Notes under the pieces: model-generated
The model's input: only the letters and a program-made list of their open reading frames with translations
What the model was told of the DNA's origin: nothing
The model's database searches: none
Translations under genes and position numbers: made by a program
Source: Pseudomonadota bacterium
GTDB taxonomy: Bacteria; Pseudomonadota; Alphaproteobacteria; Paracaedibacterales; JAKBAR01
Direction: 5' to 3'
Length of the DNA stretch: 37,420 bases
Assembly (NCBI GenBank): GCA_021808925.1
Contig: JAKBAR010000009.1
Span: forward strand, 1-37,420
Part shown: piece by piece, positions 8,259 to 16,982 of the stretch
How the letters are laid out: each line of letters begins with the position of its first letter
Numbering within the stretch: the stretch's first letter is position 1

Positions 8259-9035
8259 TTAAAAAGGCAAAAGAGGTGTCGTTTTAAAAATATCTTGAGC
8301 ATATTTTACACTTTCAAAGTAAAGCCCCTCTGCAGGTGCTGTTGGGCCGGATTTTGTCCGATCAGGTATCTGGAGCAGATCATCAATCCAGGAAGGTTCC
8401 TTTTTTAAAAGACCAATGTGTAAAAGGGTGCCAACTAGAATGCGGACCTGATTGTGCAAAAAAGACCTCGAGCGCACATTAATTATGACCAAATCCCGCT
8501 GAGAGCTCACATCACAATGATTCAGTGTACGAAAAGAATTTTTCGCCTGACAATGGGCAGAGCGAAAACTCTCGAAATTATGATGCCCCAAAAGCTTACA
8601 AGCCGCTTCTTGCATCTTTTTTATATCAAGGGGGGACACAACATGGGCCACACGCCCTTTGAGAAGGGGACTTGGGCTAGAGCGATTTAAAATAATATAA
8701 AGATAAGACCGCTCAAGAGAGGAAAAGCGTGCATGAAAATCAGGCGAAACCTCTTTTATATCGAGGATAGAAACTCCTTTATCTCGACCAAAATGATTAA
8801 GACACCCCTTGAGTTTAAAGGGATCGAGAGTCTCGTCACTATCAAAATGCGCCACTTGACCCAAGGCATGAACGCCTGTATCAGTGCGCCCTGACACATG
8901 AAGTGTCACAGATTTCTTTGTAAAAATACCAATTTTTTCCTCTAAAAAACCTTGTACAGAGATTTGATGAATCTGCCGTTGGAATCCAGAAAAAAAAGAA
9001 CCATCATATTCCATCAACAGAGCATAGCGCGGCAT
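8259..9035 (-). CDS. truA: tRNA pseudouridine(38-40) synthase
   Basis: Converts uridines 38-40 of the tRNA anticodon arm to pseudouridine. The catalytic motif GRTDTGVHALGQVAHFD places the nucleophilic Asp at residue 52, and LERSYLYIILN and RSFLHNQVRILVGTLL are further TruA signatures. At 258 aa it is a full-length protein starting at MPRYALLMEYDG. The common alphaproteobacterial neighbours def and fmt are not present. Downstream on the same strand is anmK; upstream is a divergent DUF2608-like gene. Confidence 0.93.
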   Translation of the reverse strand: MPRYALLMEYDGSFFSGFQRQIHQISVQGFLEEKIGIFTKKSVTLHVSGRTDTGVHALGQVAHFDSDETLDPFKLKGCLNHFGRDKGVSILDIKEVSPDFHARFSSLERSYLYIILNRSSPSPLLKGRVAHVVSPLDIKKMQEAACKLLGHHNFESFRSAHCQAKNSFRTLNHCDVSSQRDLVIINVRSRSFLHNQVRILVGTLLHIGLLKKEPSWIDDLLQIPDRTKSGPTAPAEGLYFESVKYAQDIFKTTPLLPF

Positions 9036-9149
9036 GATTAATTATGAGTTATGATTATCTTTCTCTTTTTAGCGAATTTTCTTAAGCATAGACAAGGCTT
9101 ATAAAGCTATTTATATAAAGAGATAAGCTCAAAAATTTTTTTAAAATTC

Positions 9150-9947
9150 ATGTCAAGAAATCTACGCTCAACAATCACACAAACCACGTGCTTTTCTCAT
9201 ATTCAACGAGAAACAGCACACTTAACTGAAAAATCTCTTGTTATTTTTGATATTGACGATGTTTTAGTCACAGCAAAAGACAATGTCCTGAGGGGTTCAA
9301 AAAAAGAAAAATGGTTGGATCACTATTTTAATAGTCTGACACCAGAAGAGTCTTTAGAGATATCCAGCTATGTATGGACGGCCTATGAGACGGAAATTAC
9401 CGATATTCAAGTTGCCTATTTTAATGAGGACCTTAGGGCACGAAACATCCCCTCCATCGCGCTCACAAAAGGTTGGAATGGTTCAATGGCAAACCGGCCG
9501 TCCCACTGCGATGATCGCATTCAAACACTGAAAGATATTGGCATTGATTTTCGTTATTCTTTTCCAAATACCCCAGAAATTTTTCTAAATGGGCTCGAAA
9601 ACTGCGGAAAGATTCCTTCTTTTAAAGAGGGTGTGATTTTTTCGTGTATGCTCTCTAAAGCGATTGTTTTGGATGCTTTTTTAAAAGCCGTTGACTTTAA
9701 ACCTGATGAAATTATCTTCATTGATGACATGCTCAATAACCTTGAGGATATTCAAACCTACTGTGAAACTCATGCCGTAAATTATCAGGGATTTCACTAT
9801 GTAGGCGTAGATGCGCGAGAAACGCAACCTCTTAATGAGGAGATTGCCCACCTCCAATTTCAAACAGCTTTGCGTGAAAAAAAATGGTTAAACGATGCGC
9901 AAGCTCATCAAAAACTTTTACATAAACCTAAAAGTTCTCAAGAATAA
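9150..9947 (+). CDS. HAD-like protein resembling DUF2608
   Basis: The 265-aa protein has haloacid-dehalogenase-type motifs: VIFDIDDVLV near residue 32 (motif I, with Asp at +1 and +3), SKAIVLDAFL near residue 169 (motif II/III Lys region), and PDEIIFIDDMLNNLEDI near residue 190 (motif IV, paired Asp). The layout, with a large cap between motif I and the Lys, matches what I know of DUF2608 proteins, found mostly in intracellular bacteria such as Legionella and chlamydiae. No signal peptide is clear. It probably hydrolyses a phosphate monoester of unknown identity. It is a lone plus-strand gene among minus-strand neighbours, which fits later acquisition. Confidence 0.7.
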   Translation: MSRNLRSTITQTTCFSHIQRETAHLTEKSLVIFDIDDVLVTAKDNVLRGSKKEKWLDHYFNSLTPEESLEISSYVWTAYETEITDIQVAYFNEDLRARNIPSIALTKGWNGSMANRPSHCDDRIQTLKDIGIDFRYSFPNTPEIFLNGLENCGKIPSFKEGVIFSCMLSKAIVLDAFLKAVDFKPDEIIFIDDMLNNLEDIQTYCETHAVNYQGFHYVGVDARETQPLNEEIAHLQFQTALREKKWLNDAQAHQKLLHKPKSSQE

Positions 9948-9979
9948 TGAGTGATATAGAGATTTAAATCTTTAAAAAA

Positions 9980-10546
9980 CTAATCTTTAAAGCGCTCTAC
10001 GTATGTTCCGTCTGCTGTGTTGACAACCACGCGAATGCCTGCTTCGATGTGGGGCGGAACCATAATTTTTAAACCATTCTCTAGCACTGCAGGCTTAAAA
10101 GATGAAGAGGCCGTTTGCCCCTTCACAACGGGATCGGCCTCGACAATTTCCATCACCACCGTATCGGGCAAAGACACCGTAATGGGCTTACCCTCATAAG
10201 AGCTGACATCAACAATCATTCCTTCTTTCAGAAAATGCACAGCATCCCCAATAAAATCTTTTGACAAGGTAATTTGTTCATAGGTTTGCTGGTCCATGAA
10301 AACAACATCATCACCATCTTCATACAGATATTGATAAGGTAGCTCGTCCAAAAACACACGCTCCACCGTTTCAGCAGAACGAAACCGCACATTCGTTTTT
10401 GTACTCCCTACGAGAGTTTTCATCTCCACCTGCATGTAGGCACCGCCCTTGCCCGGCTGTGTATGTTGTGTTTTAAGCACGACCCAAAGTTTTCCTTCAA
10501 ACTCAAGGACATTGCCTGGACGAATTGTATTACCATTAATTTTCAT
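9980..10546 (-). CDS. efp: Translation elongation factor P
   Basis: EF-P binds between the ribosomal P and E sites and relieves stalling at polyproline stretches. All three beta-barrel domains are represented in 188 aa. The loop QPGKGGAY carries Lys33, equivalent to the E. coli lysine modified by EpmA, and the C-terminal end ADGTYVERF is typical. The modification genes epmA and epmB are not in the window. It lies 27 bases downstream of the class I aldolase, at the end of the minus-strand run that includes parA-parB. Confidence 0.95.
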   Translation of the reverse strand: MKINGNTIRPGNVLEFEGKLWVVLKTQHTQPGKGGAYMQVEMKTLVGSTKTNVRFRSAETVERVFLDELPYQYLYEDGDDVVFMDQQTYEQITLSKDFIGDAVHFLKEGMIVDVSSYEGKPITVSLPDTVVMEIVEADPVVKGQTASSSFKPAVLENGLKIMVPPHIEAGIRVVVNTADGTYVERFKD

Positions 10547-10573
10547 AAAAAATTACTTTCTTAAATTATTAAA

Positions 10574-11485
10574 CTAGTTTTTAAAAATATTAACCATTTT
10601 ATCGAGAATATTTATAGCATCTTCACGCTGTCTTTGAAAAATATTTCGCCCCACAATAGCACCAAAACCACCACCTTCTTTAATCGCCAGAGTATCTTGA
10701 AGCAACTGCGCATCCGATTTCGTTTCGCCACCGGAAAAAATAACGATACGTTTTCCGACAAAGCAGCAGTCGCGCACATGCTTCACACGCTCCTGAAGCG
10801 TTTCACGAGGAATATTTTCGTAAGGTGACTCATGCACCTTCATTGCAATTTTATTTTCAGGAAGCTTAACCTTCACAATGTGCGCGCCAAGAAGACATGC
10901 CATATGCGCCCCATAACTAATAACATCGAGCGCTGATTCATTTTCCTTAGCAATATCACCTCCACGCACATAAGACCAAAGAACTGTAAATAATCCCTTA
11001 GAGCGCGCTTCCGCAATAACATCTTTTGCTTCTGTCATTAAATCATGATTTGCATCAGATCCTGGATAAAGTGTAAAGCCAACACCGACACACCCCAAAC
11101 GCAACGCATCATCGACTGATGCTGTCATGGCCTGATCCGGTGAATTATGAGAAGAATAGAGACTATTGCTGCTATTTATTTTGAGGATAAGTGGCAACTT
11201 TCCCACAAAGTTATCCACAGCCTGCTGCAACCATCCCATAGGGGCTGCATAGCCTGATATGCCTGCATCACAGGCTAATTGAAAATGATAATTTGGATCC
11301 ATTGCAGAGAAGTTATTGACAAAACTTCGGGCCGGTCCATGCTCAAACCCCTGATCAACGGCTTGGACAATCATTTTACCCGTTCCGCCGAGCTTTCCGT
11401 GCATCAAAAGCCTCGCTAAATTCGTACGAATACCAGGCGATTCGCTGGCATAATAGCTCAATAATTCATCAATTTTAGTGCTCAT
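10574..11485 (-). CDS. fbaB: Class I fructose-bisphosphate aldolase (DhnA/FbaB type)
   Basis: Schiff-base aldolase that interconverts fructose 1,6-bisphosphate with dihydroxyacetone phosphate and glyceraldehyde 3-phosphate. The sequence has the DhnA-type layout: AVDQGFEHGP near the N-terminus, LKINSSNS, VGFTLYPGS, VLWSYVRGG, the strand HIVKVKLPE carrying the candidate Schiff-base Lys, and the phosphate-binding ends IFSGGE and GFGAIVGRNIFQR. Length is about 303 aa. The ATG at 11485 overlaps the 3' end of parB by 11 bases; an ATG two codons earlier is also possible. The overlap implies translational coupling to parB, an unusual partner for a glycolytic enzyme. Confidence 0.88.
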   Translation of the reverse strand: MSTKIDELLSYYASESPGIRTNLARLLMHGKLGGTGKMIVQAVDQGFEHGPARSFVNNFSAMDPNYHFQLACDAGISGYAAPMGWLQQAVDNFVGKLPLILKINSSNSLYSSHNSPDQAMTASVDDALRLGCVGVGFTLYPGSDANHDLMTEAKDVIAEARSKGLFTVLWSYVRGGDIAKENESALDVISYGAHMACLLGAHIVKVKLPENKIAMKVHESPYENIPRETLQERVKHVRDCCFVGKRIVIFSGGETKSDAQLLQDTLAIKEGGGFGAIVGRNIFQRQREDAINILDKMVNIFKN

Positions 11486-12374
11486 AATCATTTTCCTCTA
11501 CTGCAACGCATTTACGTATACGCGAAATAATCTCATCCATTTGATCAAGACTATTGAAATGAATCATGATTTGTCCGCGATCTGTTTTAAGATTAATATT
11601 CACTTCTGTTCCTAAGAGACTCGATAAAAGATTTTCGATACTCAAGATGTCTTCATTTTTTTCAACCACATCTTTAGATGATTTTCTTGCTTTTGCATGC
11701 CCCGATTTAAGCTCTTTAACTTTTTTTTCAACGTCACGGACATTTAAATTTTTTTCGACAATTTCCTGAACAAGATCATCATTATTTTCGATCGTCAAAA
11801 GGGCACGTGCATGACCCGCTGAGATCTTCCCCTCAAAAATCAAGGATTTAATATTTCCAGGCAACCCATTAAGACGGAGCATATTCGCCACATAGCTCCG
11901 GCTTTTACCAATGTGTTTAGAGACCTCTTCTTGGGTATAACCAAACTGGGTCATAAGTTTTTGATAGGCCTCCGCCTCCTCAAGGGGGTTTAAATCATCA
12001 CGTTGAATATTTTCAATAATAGCAAGTTCAAGCGCCTCTGTATCCGTACACTCACGAATAATCACAGGGATTTCATTGAGATCCAAAGTTTTAGCTGCAC
12101 GCCAACGACGTTCTCCCGCAATAATTTCATAGCGCCCAATATCCGTGCGCCGCACAATGAGAGGTTGAATAATCCCTTTTTCACGCACAGATTCAATCAA
12201 TGCCTCAAGTTTTTCATCATCAAAAAGAGAGCGGGGCTGGAACTGTCCTGGCCTCAGTTGTGTCACAGGCAGAGTCGTTAAATTTCCTTCATTTTGTTCA
12301 TGAAGCGGCGCCAAACTATCCCCCAAAAGAGCCGACAATCCCTTACCTAAACTTGGACGCTTGTATTGAGACAT
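11475..12374 (-). CDS. parB: Chromosome partitioning protein ParB
   Basis: CTP-binding clamp protein that loads at parS and spreads to form the partition complex. Visible parts are the N-terminal SLGKGLSALLG peptide that meets ParA, LRPGQFQPR (box I), IAGERRWRAAK (box II, CTP site), ENIQRDDLNPLEEA (box III), a helix-turn-helix YTQEEVSKHIGKSRSYVANML for parS, and a C-terminal dimer domain. The ATG at 12374 is preferred over 12392 because it starts one base after the parA stop and gives the normal N-terminus. Its target parS sites lie 1-1.4 kb upstream inside rsmG. Confidence 0.95.
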   Translation of the reverse strand: MSQYKRPSLGKGLSALLGDSLAPLHEQNEGNLTTLPVTQLRPGQFQPRSLFDDEKLEALIESVREKGIIQPLIVRRTDIGRYEIIAGERRWRAAKTLDLNEIPVIIRECTDTEALELAIIENIQRDDLNPLEEAEAYQKLMTQFGYTQEEVSKHIGKSRSYVANMLRLNGLPGNIKSLIFEGKISAGHARALLTIENNDDLVQEIVEKNLNVRDVEKKVKELKSGHAKARKSSKDVVEKNEDILSIENLLSSLLGTEVNINLKTDRGQIMIHFNSLDQMDEIISRIRKCVAVEENDYEH

Positions 12375-12375
12375 C

Positions 12376-13167
12376 TTAGCTGGCCCTTTCATTACTTTGA
12401 GATTGATATTCTTTTTGAATAATTTCTCGTGCTAAATTCATATAGCCCTGAGCCCCCACAGATTTAATATCATAAATAAGAACAGGTTTTCCATGAGATG
12501 GAGCCTCAGAAACCTTGCTATTGCGAGGAATTTCTGTATCAAACACCTTATCCCCCAGAAATTGACGAACATCCTTGGCAACCATCTGACAAAGAGTACT
12601 ACGACGATCATACATCGTCAAAACGACCCCAAAAAGAGACAGCCTTGGATTATGCGTGCGCTTAATTTTCTGAATAGAACTTAGCAAATAGCTAAGCCCC
12701 TCAAGAGCATAATACTCACATTGCAAAGGAACAAGAACGGAATCAGCGGCAATCATAGCATTCAACGTTAAAAGGCCCATAGAAGGCGGACAATCAACAA
12801 TGATATAATCGAACATACTAACATAAGGATCAAGAATATCGCGCAAAATACTACTTCTATTCTCAAGATTCACAAGCTCAACCTCTGCACCCAAAAGATC
12901 AATGCTGGAGGGAATAATCGAAAGCCCTGGAATGCTAGTTCGAATAAGGACTTGGCTTAGCGTACATTCGCCAATCAACATATTATAGGTATTAAAAATA
13001 CGTTGATGCTTTGAGATCCCAAAGCCTGTTGACGCGTTGGCCTGAGGATCCATATCAATCAAAAGAACGCGACGCTCAGCTGCCGCAAGAGCCGTGGCTA
13101 AATTGACACTCGTCGTTGTCTTTCCAACCCCCCCTTTTTGATTTGCAACAACAAGTGTTTTCGTCAT
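12376..13167 (-). CDS. parA: Chromosome partitioning ATPase ParA
   Basis: Walker-type ATPase that binds DNA non-specifically and moves ParB-parS complexes after replication. The deviant Walker A motif KGGVGKTTTSVNLATAL is at residues 10-26, followed by LLIDMDPQANASTGFG (A') and DYIIVDCPPSMGLLTLNA (Walker B). Length 263 aa fits a chromosomal ParA without the N-terminal regulatory extension of plasmid ParA proteins. It begins 4 bases after rsmG and is followed immediately by parB. Confidence 0.95.
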   Translation of the reverse strand: MTKTLVVANQKGGVGKTTTSVNLATALAAAERRVLLIDMDPQANASTGFGISKHQRIFNTYNMLIGECTLSQVLIRTSIPGLSIIPSSIDLLGAEVELVNLENRSSILRDILDPYVSMFDYIIVDCPPSMGLLTLNAMIAADSVLVPLQCEYYALEGLSYLLSSIQKIKRTHNPRLSLFGVVLTMYDRRSTLCQMVAKDVRQFLGDKVFDTEIPRNSKVSEAPSHGKPVLIYDIKSVGAQGYMNLAREIIQKEYQSQSNERAS

Positions 13168-13171
13168 AAGG

Positions 13172-13759
13172 CTATTTTTTTAATAAATTTGATATAAGCA
13201 AGATTACACCTTCTTTTGAAGTTTGACTAGGACAAACTTTGCAATCAAATGCATATTTCTCTAAAGCTTTTTTTATCTCTTGCTTACAACTTTGACCTTT
13301 ATGATAAATTCCCACAGATGTTTCACGTGAAACATTTTGGTGATACCCTAAAATAGCTTCAAGATCTGCGAAAGCTCTCGCTGTTATAATATCTGCTTTT
13401 CCTGAAAAAAGAGACGCGTCTTTTATTATTTTAACGTTATCTAAACAACAAAGCCTTACAACTTCTTGAAGAAAAGCTATTTTTTTTTGTATAACTTCTG
13501 TGAGAACAACATTCACTCCATGAATCCCAAGAACAATTCCAGGAAAACCCCCACCTGATCCTAAATCTAAAACTTTAGAGTTTTTATTCTTAATATATCT
13601 TAGAATTTGAAGACTATCGCCCCAATGACGCAACTCAAAATCTTGCAAAGAATTACTTTGAACGAGATTAACTTTCTTATTCCAAGAAGAAAGCAAATCT
13701 AAGAAAATTTTCTTCCTTTCTTCAATTGTTTCACGTGAAACAATTTCATCTTCTCTCAT
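13172..13759 (-). CDS. rsmG: 16S rRNA (guanine527-N7)-methyltransferase
   Basis: SAM-dependent enzyme that methylates G527 of 16S rRNA; its loss gives low-level streptomycin resistance. The SAM site is VLDLGSGGGFPGIVLGI near residues 65-81, followed by LTEVIQKKIAFLQEV and IITARAFADLEAIL. Length 195 aa is typical. The gene contains two perfect parS palindromes, one at codons 6-11 and one at codons 142-147. Both are read in the same phase and encode Val-Ser-Arg-Glu-Thr, so coding and segregation functions are superimposed. It is in tandem with frr upstream and parA downstream. Confidence 0.93.
   Translation of the reverse strand: MREDEIVSRETIEERKKIFLDLLSSWNKKVNLVQSNSLQDFELRHWGDSLQILRYIKNKNSKVLDLGSGGGFPGIVLGIHGVNVVLTEVIQKKIAFLQEVVRLCCLDNVKIIKDASLFSGKADIITARAFADLEAILGYHQNVSRETSVGIYHKGQSCKQEIKKALEKYAFDCKVCPSQTSKEGVILLISNLLKK
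13319..13334. promoter_or_regulatory. parS: parS site 1 (perfect 16-bp palindrome)
   Basis: TGTTTCACGTGAAACA, identical to the consensus chromosomal parS palindrome bound by ParB. It lies inside rsmG, about 0.95 kb upstream of the parB start and 8.1 kb from the DnaA-box cluster. Confidence 0.95.
13727..13742. promoter_or_regulatory. parS: parS site 2 (perfect 16-bp palindrome)
   Basis: A second exact TGTTTCACGTGAAACA, 408 bases from site 1 and a whole number of codons (136) away, in the first codons of rsmG. The flanks extend the symmetry slightly (att before, aat after). Confidence 0.95.
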
Positions 13760-13771
13760 AGGAAACTCTCA

Positions 13772-14329
13772 CTAAACATGCAAAATTTCTTTTTGCTTTG
13801 ACTCAAGCAGAGCGTCTATTTTTTTTACAAATTCATCTGTGACTTTTTGAACCTCTGATGAAAGTTTTTTATGTTCATCTTCTGAAATATCATGATCTTT
13901 TTCACGTCTTTTCAAAGAATCCATACCATCACGACGCACATTTCGCACAGCAATTTTTGCTTCCTCAGCATATTTACCTGCAACTTTTGAAAGTTCATTA
14001 CGACGCTCTTCATTAAGCGGCGGGATAGGAACTCTAATAAGCTGCCCCTCCGCCATCGGATTCAACCCAAGATTTGCATCAGTAATAGCCCTCTCAACCG
14101 ATTTCGTAAGAGCACGATCCCAAACTTGAACCGTTAGCATACGTGGTTCTGGACATCCTACCGTTGCGAGCTGAGAAAGAGGTGTCATGGAGCCATAAGC
14201 ATCAACTCTGATGGGCTCCAAAAGACTCGTTGAAGCACGTCCCGTCCGAAGACCCGACAAATCTTTTGATAAAACATCAACAGCCGCCGACATGCGCTTT
14301 TGCATATCCTGAAGAACAATATCAACCAT
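13772..14329 (-). CDS. frr: Ribosome recycling factor
   Basis: RRF splits post-termination ribosomes together with EF-G. The tRNA-shaped protein shows the standard blocks: [68 protein letters not shown] and [13 protein letters not shown]. At 185 aa it is full length. A GAGG ribosome site precedes the ATG at 14329. It lies 9 bases after pyrH and 12 bases before rsmG, so pyrH, frr, rsmG, parA and parB are probably one transcript. Confidence 0.95.
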   Translation of the reverse strand: MVDIVLQDMQKRMSAAVDVLSKDLSGLRTGRASTSLLEPIRVDAYGSMTPLSQLATVGCPEPRMLTVQVWDRALTKSVERAITDANLGLNPMAEGQLIRVPIPPLNEERRNELSKVAGKYAEEAKIAVRNVRRDGMDSLKRREKDHDISEDEHKKLSSEVQKVTDEFVKKIDALLESKQKEILHV

Positions 14330-14338
14330 CTCTCAACC

Positions 14339-15064
14339 TCACTCAGTAATTCGCGTGCAATGCCCACGCCCTGCTATAAAATCCATGATTTCATGGGTTT
14401 TTTCAATAGAAAAAATAATAAGAGGCATACGATAGTCTTTCAAAAGTGTAAAGGCCGTCGCATCCATAATTTTAAAGTTATTTTTAATAACCTCATGATA
14501 GCTCATAGTATTCACAAATTGAGCATCTTTGTTTTTCTTTGGATCCTCTGTATAAAGACCATCAACATTTGTTGCTTTAAGAATCATATCACAATTCATC
14601 TCCAGAGCACGTAACGCCGCTGCTGAGTCCGTTGTAAAATAAGGGTTACCCGTCCCTGCCGCAAATATAACGACACGCCCTTTTTCGAGGTGACGTTGGG
14701 CGCGTCGACGCACATAAGGCTCCGTCGCTGCTTGACAGTCAAAACTACTCATCACACGCGTTGGTGTGCCAAGGGATTCAAAAGCTTGCCGGAGAGCAAT
14801 CGCATTAATAATTGTTGCCAGCATGCCCATCGTATCCGCCGTGGGACGATCCAAATACGCTGACTGTTCAACCTCCGAACCACGCACAATATTCCCCCCC
14901 CCCACAACGATACATATCTGGAAATTTTGCTGGGTAAGCGTAGATATGTCTTTAGCAATACGCGTCAGTGTTGGAAAATGAAAAACTTTTGAGCCCTTCG
15001 AACTATCCTGATGTGCACCAAGGGAAAAAGCTTCTCCAGAAATTTTTATTAAAATACGCTTCAA
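14339..15064 (-). CDS. pyrH: Uridylate kinase
   Basis: Hexameric bacterial UMP kinase of the amino-acid-kinase fold, making UDP from UMP. Motifs are LIKISGEAF at the N-terminus, IVVGGGNIVRG (phosphate-binding glycines), DTMGMLATIINAIAL, AAGTGNPYFTTDSAAALRA and KATNVDGLYTEDP. Length 241 aa is normal. The GGG motif is encoded by a run of ten G (plus-strand C at 14894-14903). Normally it follows tsf directly; here a gene on the opposite strand intervenes, so it needs its own promoter. A weak candidate is TAGAAT (complement of 15098-15103) with GTGCAA 17 bases upstream. Confidence 0.95.
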   Translation of the reverse strand: MKRILIKISGEAFSLGAHQDSSKGSKVFHFPTLTRIAKDISTLTQQNFQICIVVGGGNIVRGSEVEQSAYLDRPTADTMGMLATIINAIALRQAFESLGTPTRVMSSFDCQAATEPYVRRRAQRHLEKGRVVIFAAGTGNPYFTTDSAAALRALEMNCDMILKATNVDGLYTEDPKKNKDAQFVNTMSYHEVIKNNFKIMDATAFTLLKDYRMPLIIFSIEKTHEIMDFIAGRGHCTRITE

Positions 15065-15220
15065 GAACTCTCGCCATTCTTCTTCTTCTTATACTTAATT
15101 CTACACAAAAAAAGTCTTTTTTGCACGCGCTCTTGGTATTTTTTCTTATCATTTTAATCTATTGCTTTGCATTCAAACATGGCACCATAAAAGCACAGAC
15201 ATCTAAGATGGAAAGTCATA

Positions 15221-15973
15221 ATGAAGATATTTATATTAATCGCTTTTATCTTAATGGGATCTAGTATTACAAAAATTTACAGCTCTCACTCTGATTTTTT
15301 AGAGAAAAAAGAGAGTCCCCCCCAAACATTCATGACCCTTTCAAAAAAAGAAAATACCTCTGATTTGGTAAATTTTCTATCTACATATGCGAAAGAAAAT
15401 GAAAATTATGATACTTATTTTCAAAATATGCTTGGAGATTGCCTCCTTGAAGAGACTCACTATGTTGTTAAAAATGTAAAAGAAAGAGGTAAATTATTTC
15501 AGATAATTCTAGGTCACTCCGATATTTCAAAACTAATTACAATTGAGGATAAAAATAAAATTCTTGATCTTTTTCTTGATGAAGAGAGGGCTAAAATCTA
15601 TTTTCAAACACATTTTATTCCAGAGGAAATTGACATTATCGCGCATCTTGTGGAGACATGTAGCAATCATGACATAAATGATAAAAGGCTTGATCAAGCC
15701 AATACGCTTTATAATGTCCTAAAAAAGGAATTTGATAAGCGGATAAAGGAAAAAGATACAATAAAAAAAGAAGCCAAGGAAAATAAGAAAAATTATATTA
15801 ATAATATCATCCCCTCATGGGTTCCTATTTTAAATGGACTCGCTCATAATATGCTTGGCTCATGGTCAGAGGAAGACTTTACAGAAAAGCCCTTTATTTC
15901 TTATGACGCGCAAGAACGGATTGAAAAAGCGCTTCGTCGTATTGCTGAAAGAACGCCTATTATAGAGTTATAA
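15221..15973 (+). CDS. Secreted protein of unknown function
   Basis: A 250-aa protein with a signal-peptide-like start (MKIFILIAFILMGSSITKIY then SSHS). The remainder is hydrophilic, Lys/Glu-rich and mostly helical, with a probable coiled or extended charged stretch around residues 165-190 (DKRIKEKDTIKKEAKENKKN) and a final IPSWVPILNGLAHNML segment that might contact membrane. It resembles no family I recognise. It is inserted on the plus strand between tsf and pyrH, which are normally adjacent, so it has split a conserved translation operon. A seven-C run near 15317 lies inside it. Confidence 0.7.
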   Translation: MKIFILIAFILMGSSITKIYSSHSDFLEKKESPPQTFMTLSKKENTSDLVNFLSTYAKENENYDTYFQNMLGDCLLEETHYVVKNVKERGKLFQIILGHSDISKLITIEDKNKILDLFLDEERAKIYFQTHFIPEEIDIIAHLVETCSNHDINDKRLDQANTLYNVLKKEFDKRIKEKDTIKKEAKENKKNYINNIIPSWVPILNGLAHNMLGSWSEEDFTEKPFISYDAQERIEKALRRIAERTPIIEL

Positions 15974-15996
15974 AAAAAGGAGCCCACACAGGCTCC
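15970..15996 (-). terminator. Rho-independent terminator of the rpsB-tsf unit
   Basis: GGAGCC and GGCTCC pair around a six-base loop. On the minus strand the stem is followed by seven T; on the plus strand it is followed by C5 then TTT. It lies 30 bases beyond the tsf stop, and only a few bases beyond the stop of the plus-strand gene, so it may serve both, more strongly the minus strand. Confidence 0.75.
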
Positions 15997-16025
15997 CCCC
16001 TTTGATAGCGATAAAACTAAAAATC

Positions 16026-16952
16026 TTAGACTTTTGCCTGTGCCATCACTTCAGCAGCAAAGTCAGATTCCTCTTTTTCAATACCCTCACCCAATGCAAA
16101 ACGCTCAAAGGCCGTCAGTTTAATCGCAGAGCCCAACTCTTTTGCAGCCTCAGTAATAATATCCTGGACACGCTTGCTTGGATCCATTACAAAAGCTTGC
16201 TCAAGAAGAACAACTTCTTCATAAAATTTACGCACACGCCCTTCGACCATTTTTTCAATAATCGCCTCTGGACGGCCAGAAGCCTTTGCTTGGTCAATAA
16301 GAATCGCACGCTCACGCTCCAATGACGTAGGATCTACATCATCAATACTCAAAGCCTGGGGCTGTGTTGCTGCAATATGCATCGCAATTTTTTTACCAAG
16401 CTCATTGAGTTTATCTTTAGAGGCCGCTGACTCAAGAGCAACAAGCACCCCAATTTTACCAAGGCCGGGAATCATCGCCGAATGAATATAGGATGTGACA
16501 ACACCTTCAGAGACATTGAGACGTTTGACACGGCGCAAGTTCATATTCTCACCGATCACAGCGATTAAATGCGTCAGAGCGCCTTGAACGGTTCCTCCCT
16601 CAAGACCAACGTTTTGATTCGCCAAATCCTCAACAGACATATCCTTTGAGAGCGCTTTTTTAGCGGCCTCAAGGACAAGCTGTTGGAATTTTTCATTGCG
16701 CGCAATAAAGTCTGTCTCTGCATTCACCTCAAGAACAACACCCGATGTGCCCTCTGTTGCAACACCAACAAGACCTTCAGCAGCCACACGACCTGCTTTT
16801 TTAGCAGCCGCTGCAAGGCCTTTTTTACGGAGCCAGTCTACAGCCTCTTCAATATTGCCTTTTACTTCTGCAAGAGCTTTTTTACAGTCCATCATCCCCG
16901 CGCCAGTTTTTTCGCGCAGTTCCTTAACCATTGATGCAGTAATTTCTGTCAT
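16026..16952 (-). CDS. tsf: Translation elongation factor Ts
   Basis: Guanine-nucleotide exchange factor for EF-Tu. The UBA-like N-terminus ([19 protein letters not shown]) and the exchange core [16 protein letters not shown], with the invariant TDF, are present. So are a C-terminal coiled-coil and dimer region ([23 protein letters not shown]). Length 308 aa is typical for alphaproteobacteria. A GGAG ribosome site precedes the ATG at 16952. It lies 30 bases after rpsB in a two-gene operon closed by the terminator at 15970-15996. Confidence 0.96.
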   Translation of the reverse strand: MTEITASMVKELREKTGAGMMDCKKALAEVKGNIEEAVDWLRKKGLAAAAKKAGRVAAEGLVGVATEGTSGVVLEVNAETDFIARNEKFQQLVLEAAKKALSKDMSVEDLANQNVGLEGGTVQGALTHLIAVIGENMNLRRVKRLNVSEGVVTSYIHSAMIPGLGKIGVLVALESAASKDKLNELGKKIAMHIAATQPQALSIDDVDPTSLERERAILIDQAKASGRPEAIIEKMVEGRVRKFYEEVVLLEQAFVMDPSKRVQDIITEAAKELGSAIKLTAFERFALGEGIEKEESDFAAEVMAQAKV

Positions 16953-16982
16953 TTTTTATTCTCCGCTTTTATCTTTAATATC

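Noticed and set aside
9183-9192. CACGTG in the DUF2608-like gene, and another in parB near 11804
   Set aside because: The hexamer is present but the surrounding TTT/AAA arms of parS are not, so these are not partition sites.
14968-15264. A 98-codon plus-strand frame with a hydrophobic stretch between pyrH and the 250-aa secreted protein
   Set aside because: Its first third is antisense to pyrH and its end overlaps the signal peptide of the real gene in another frame; it has no ribosome site.
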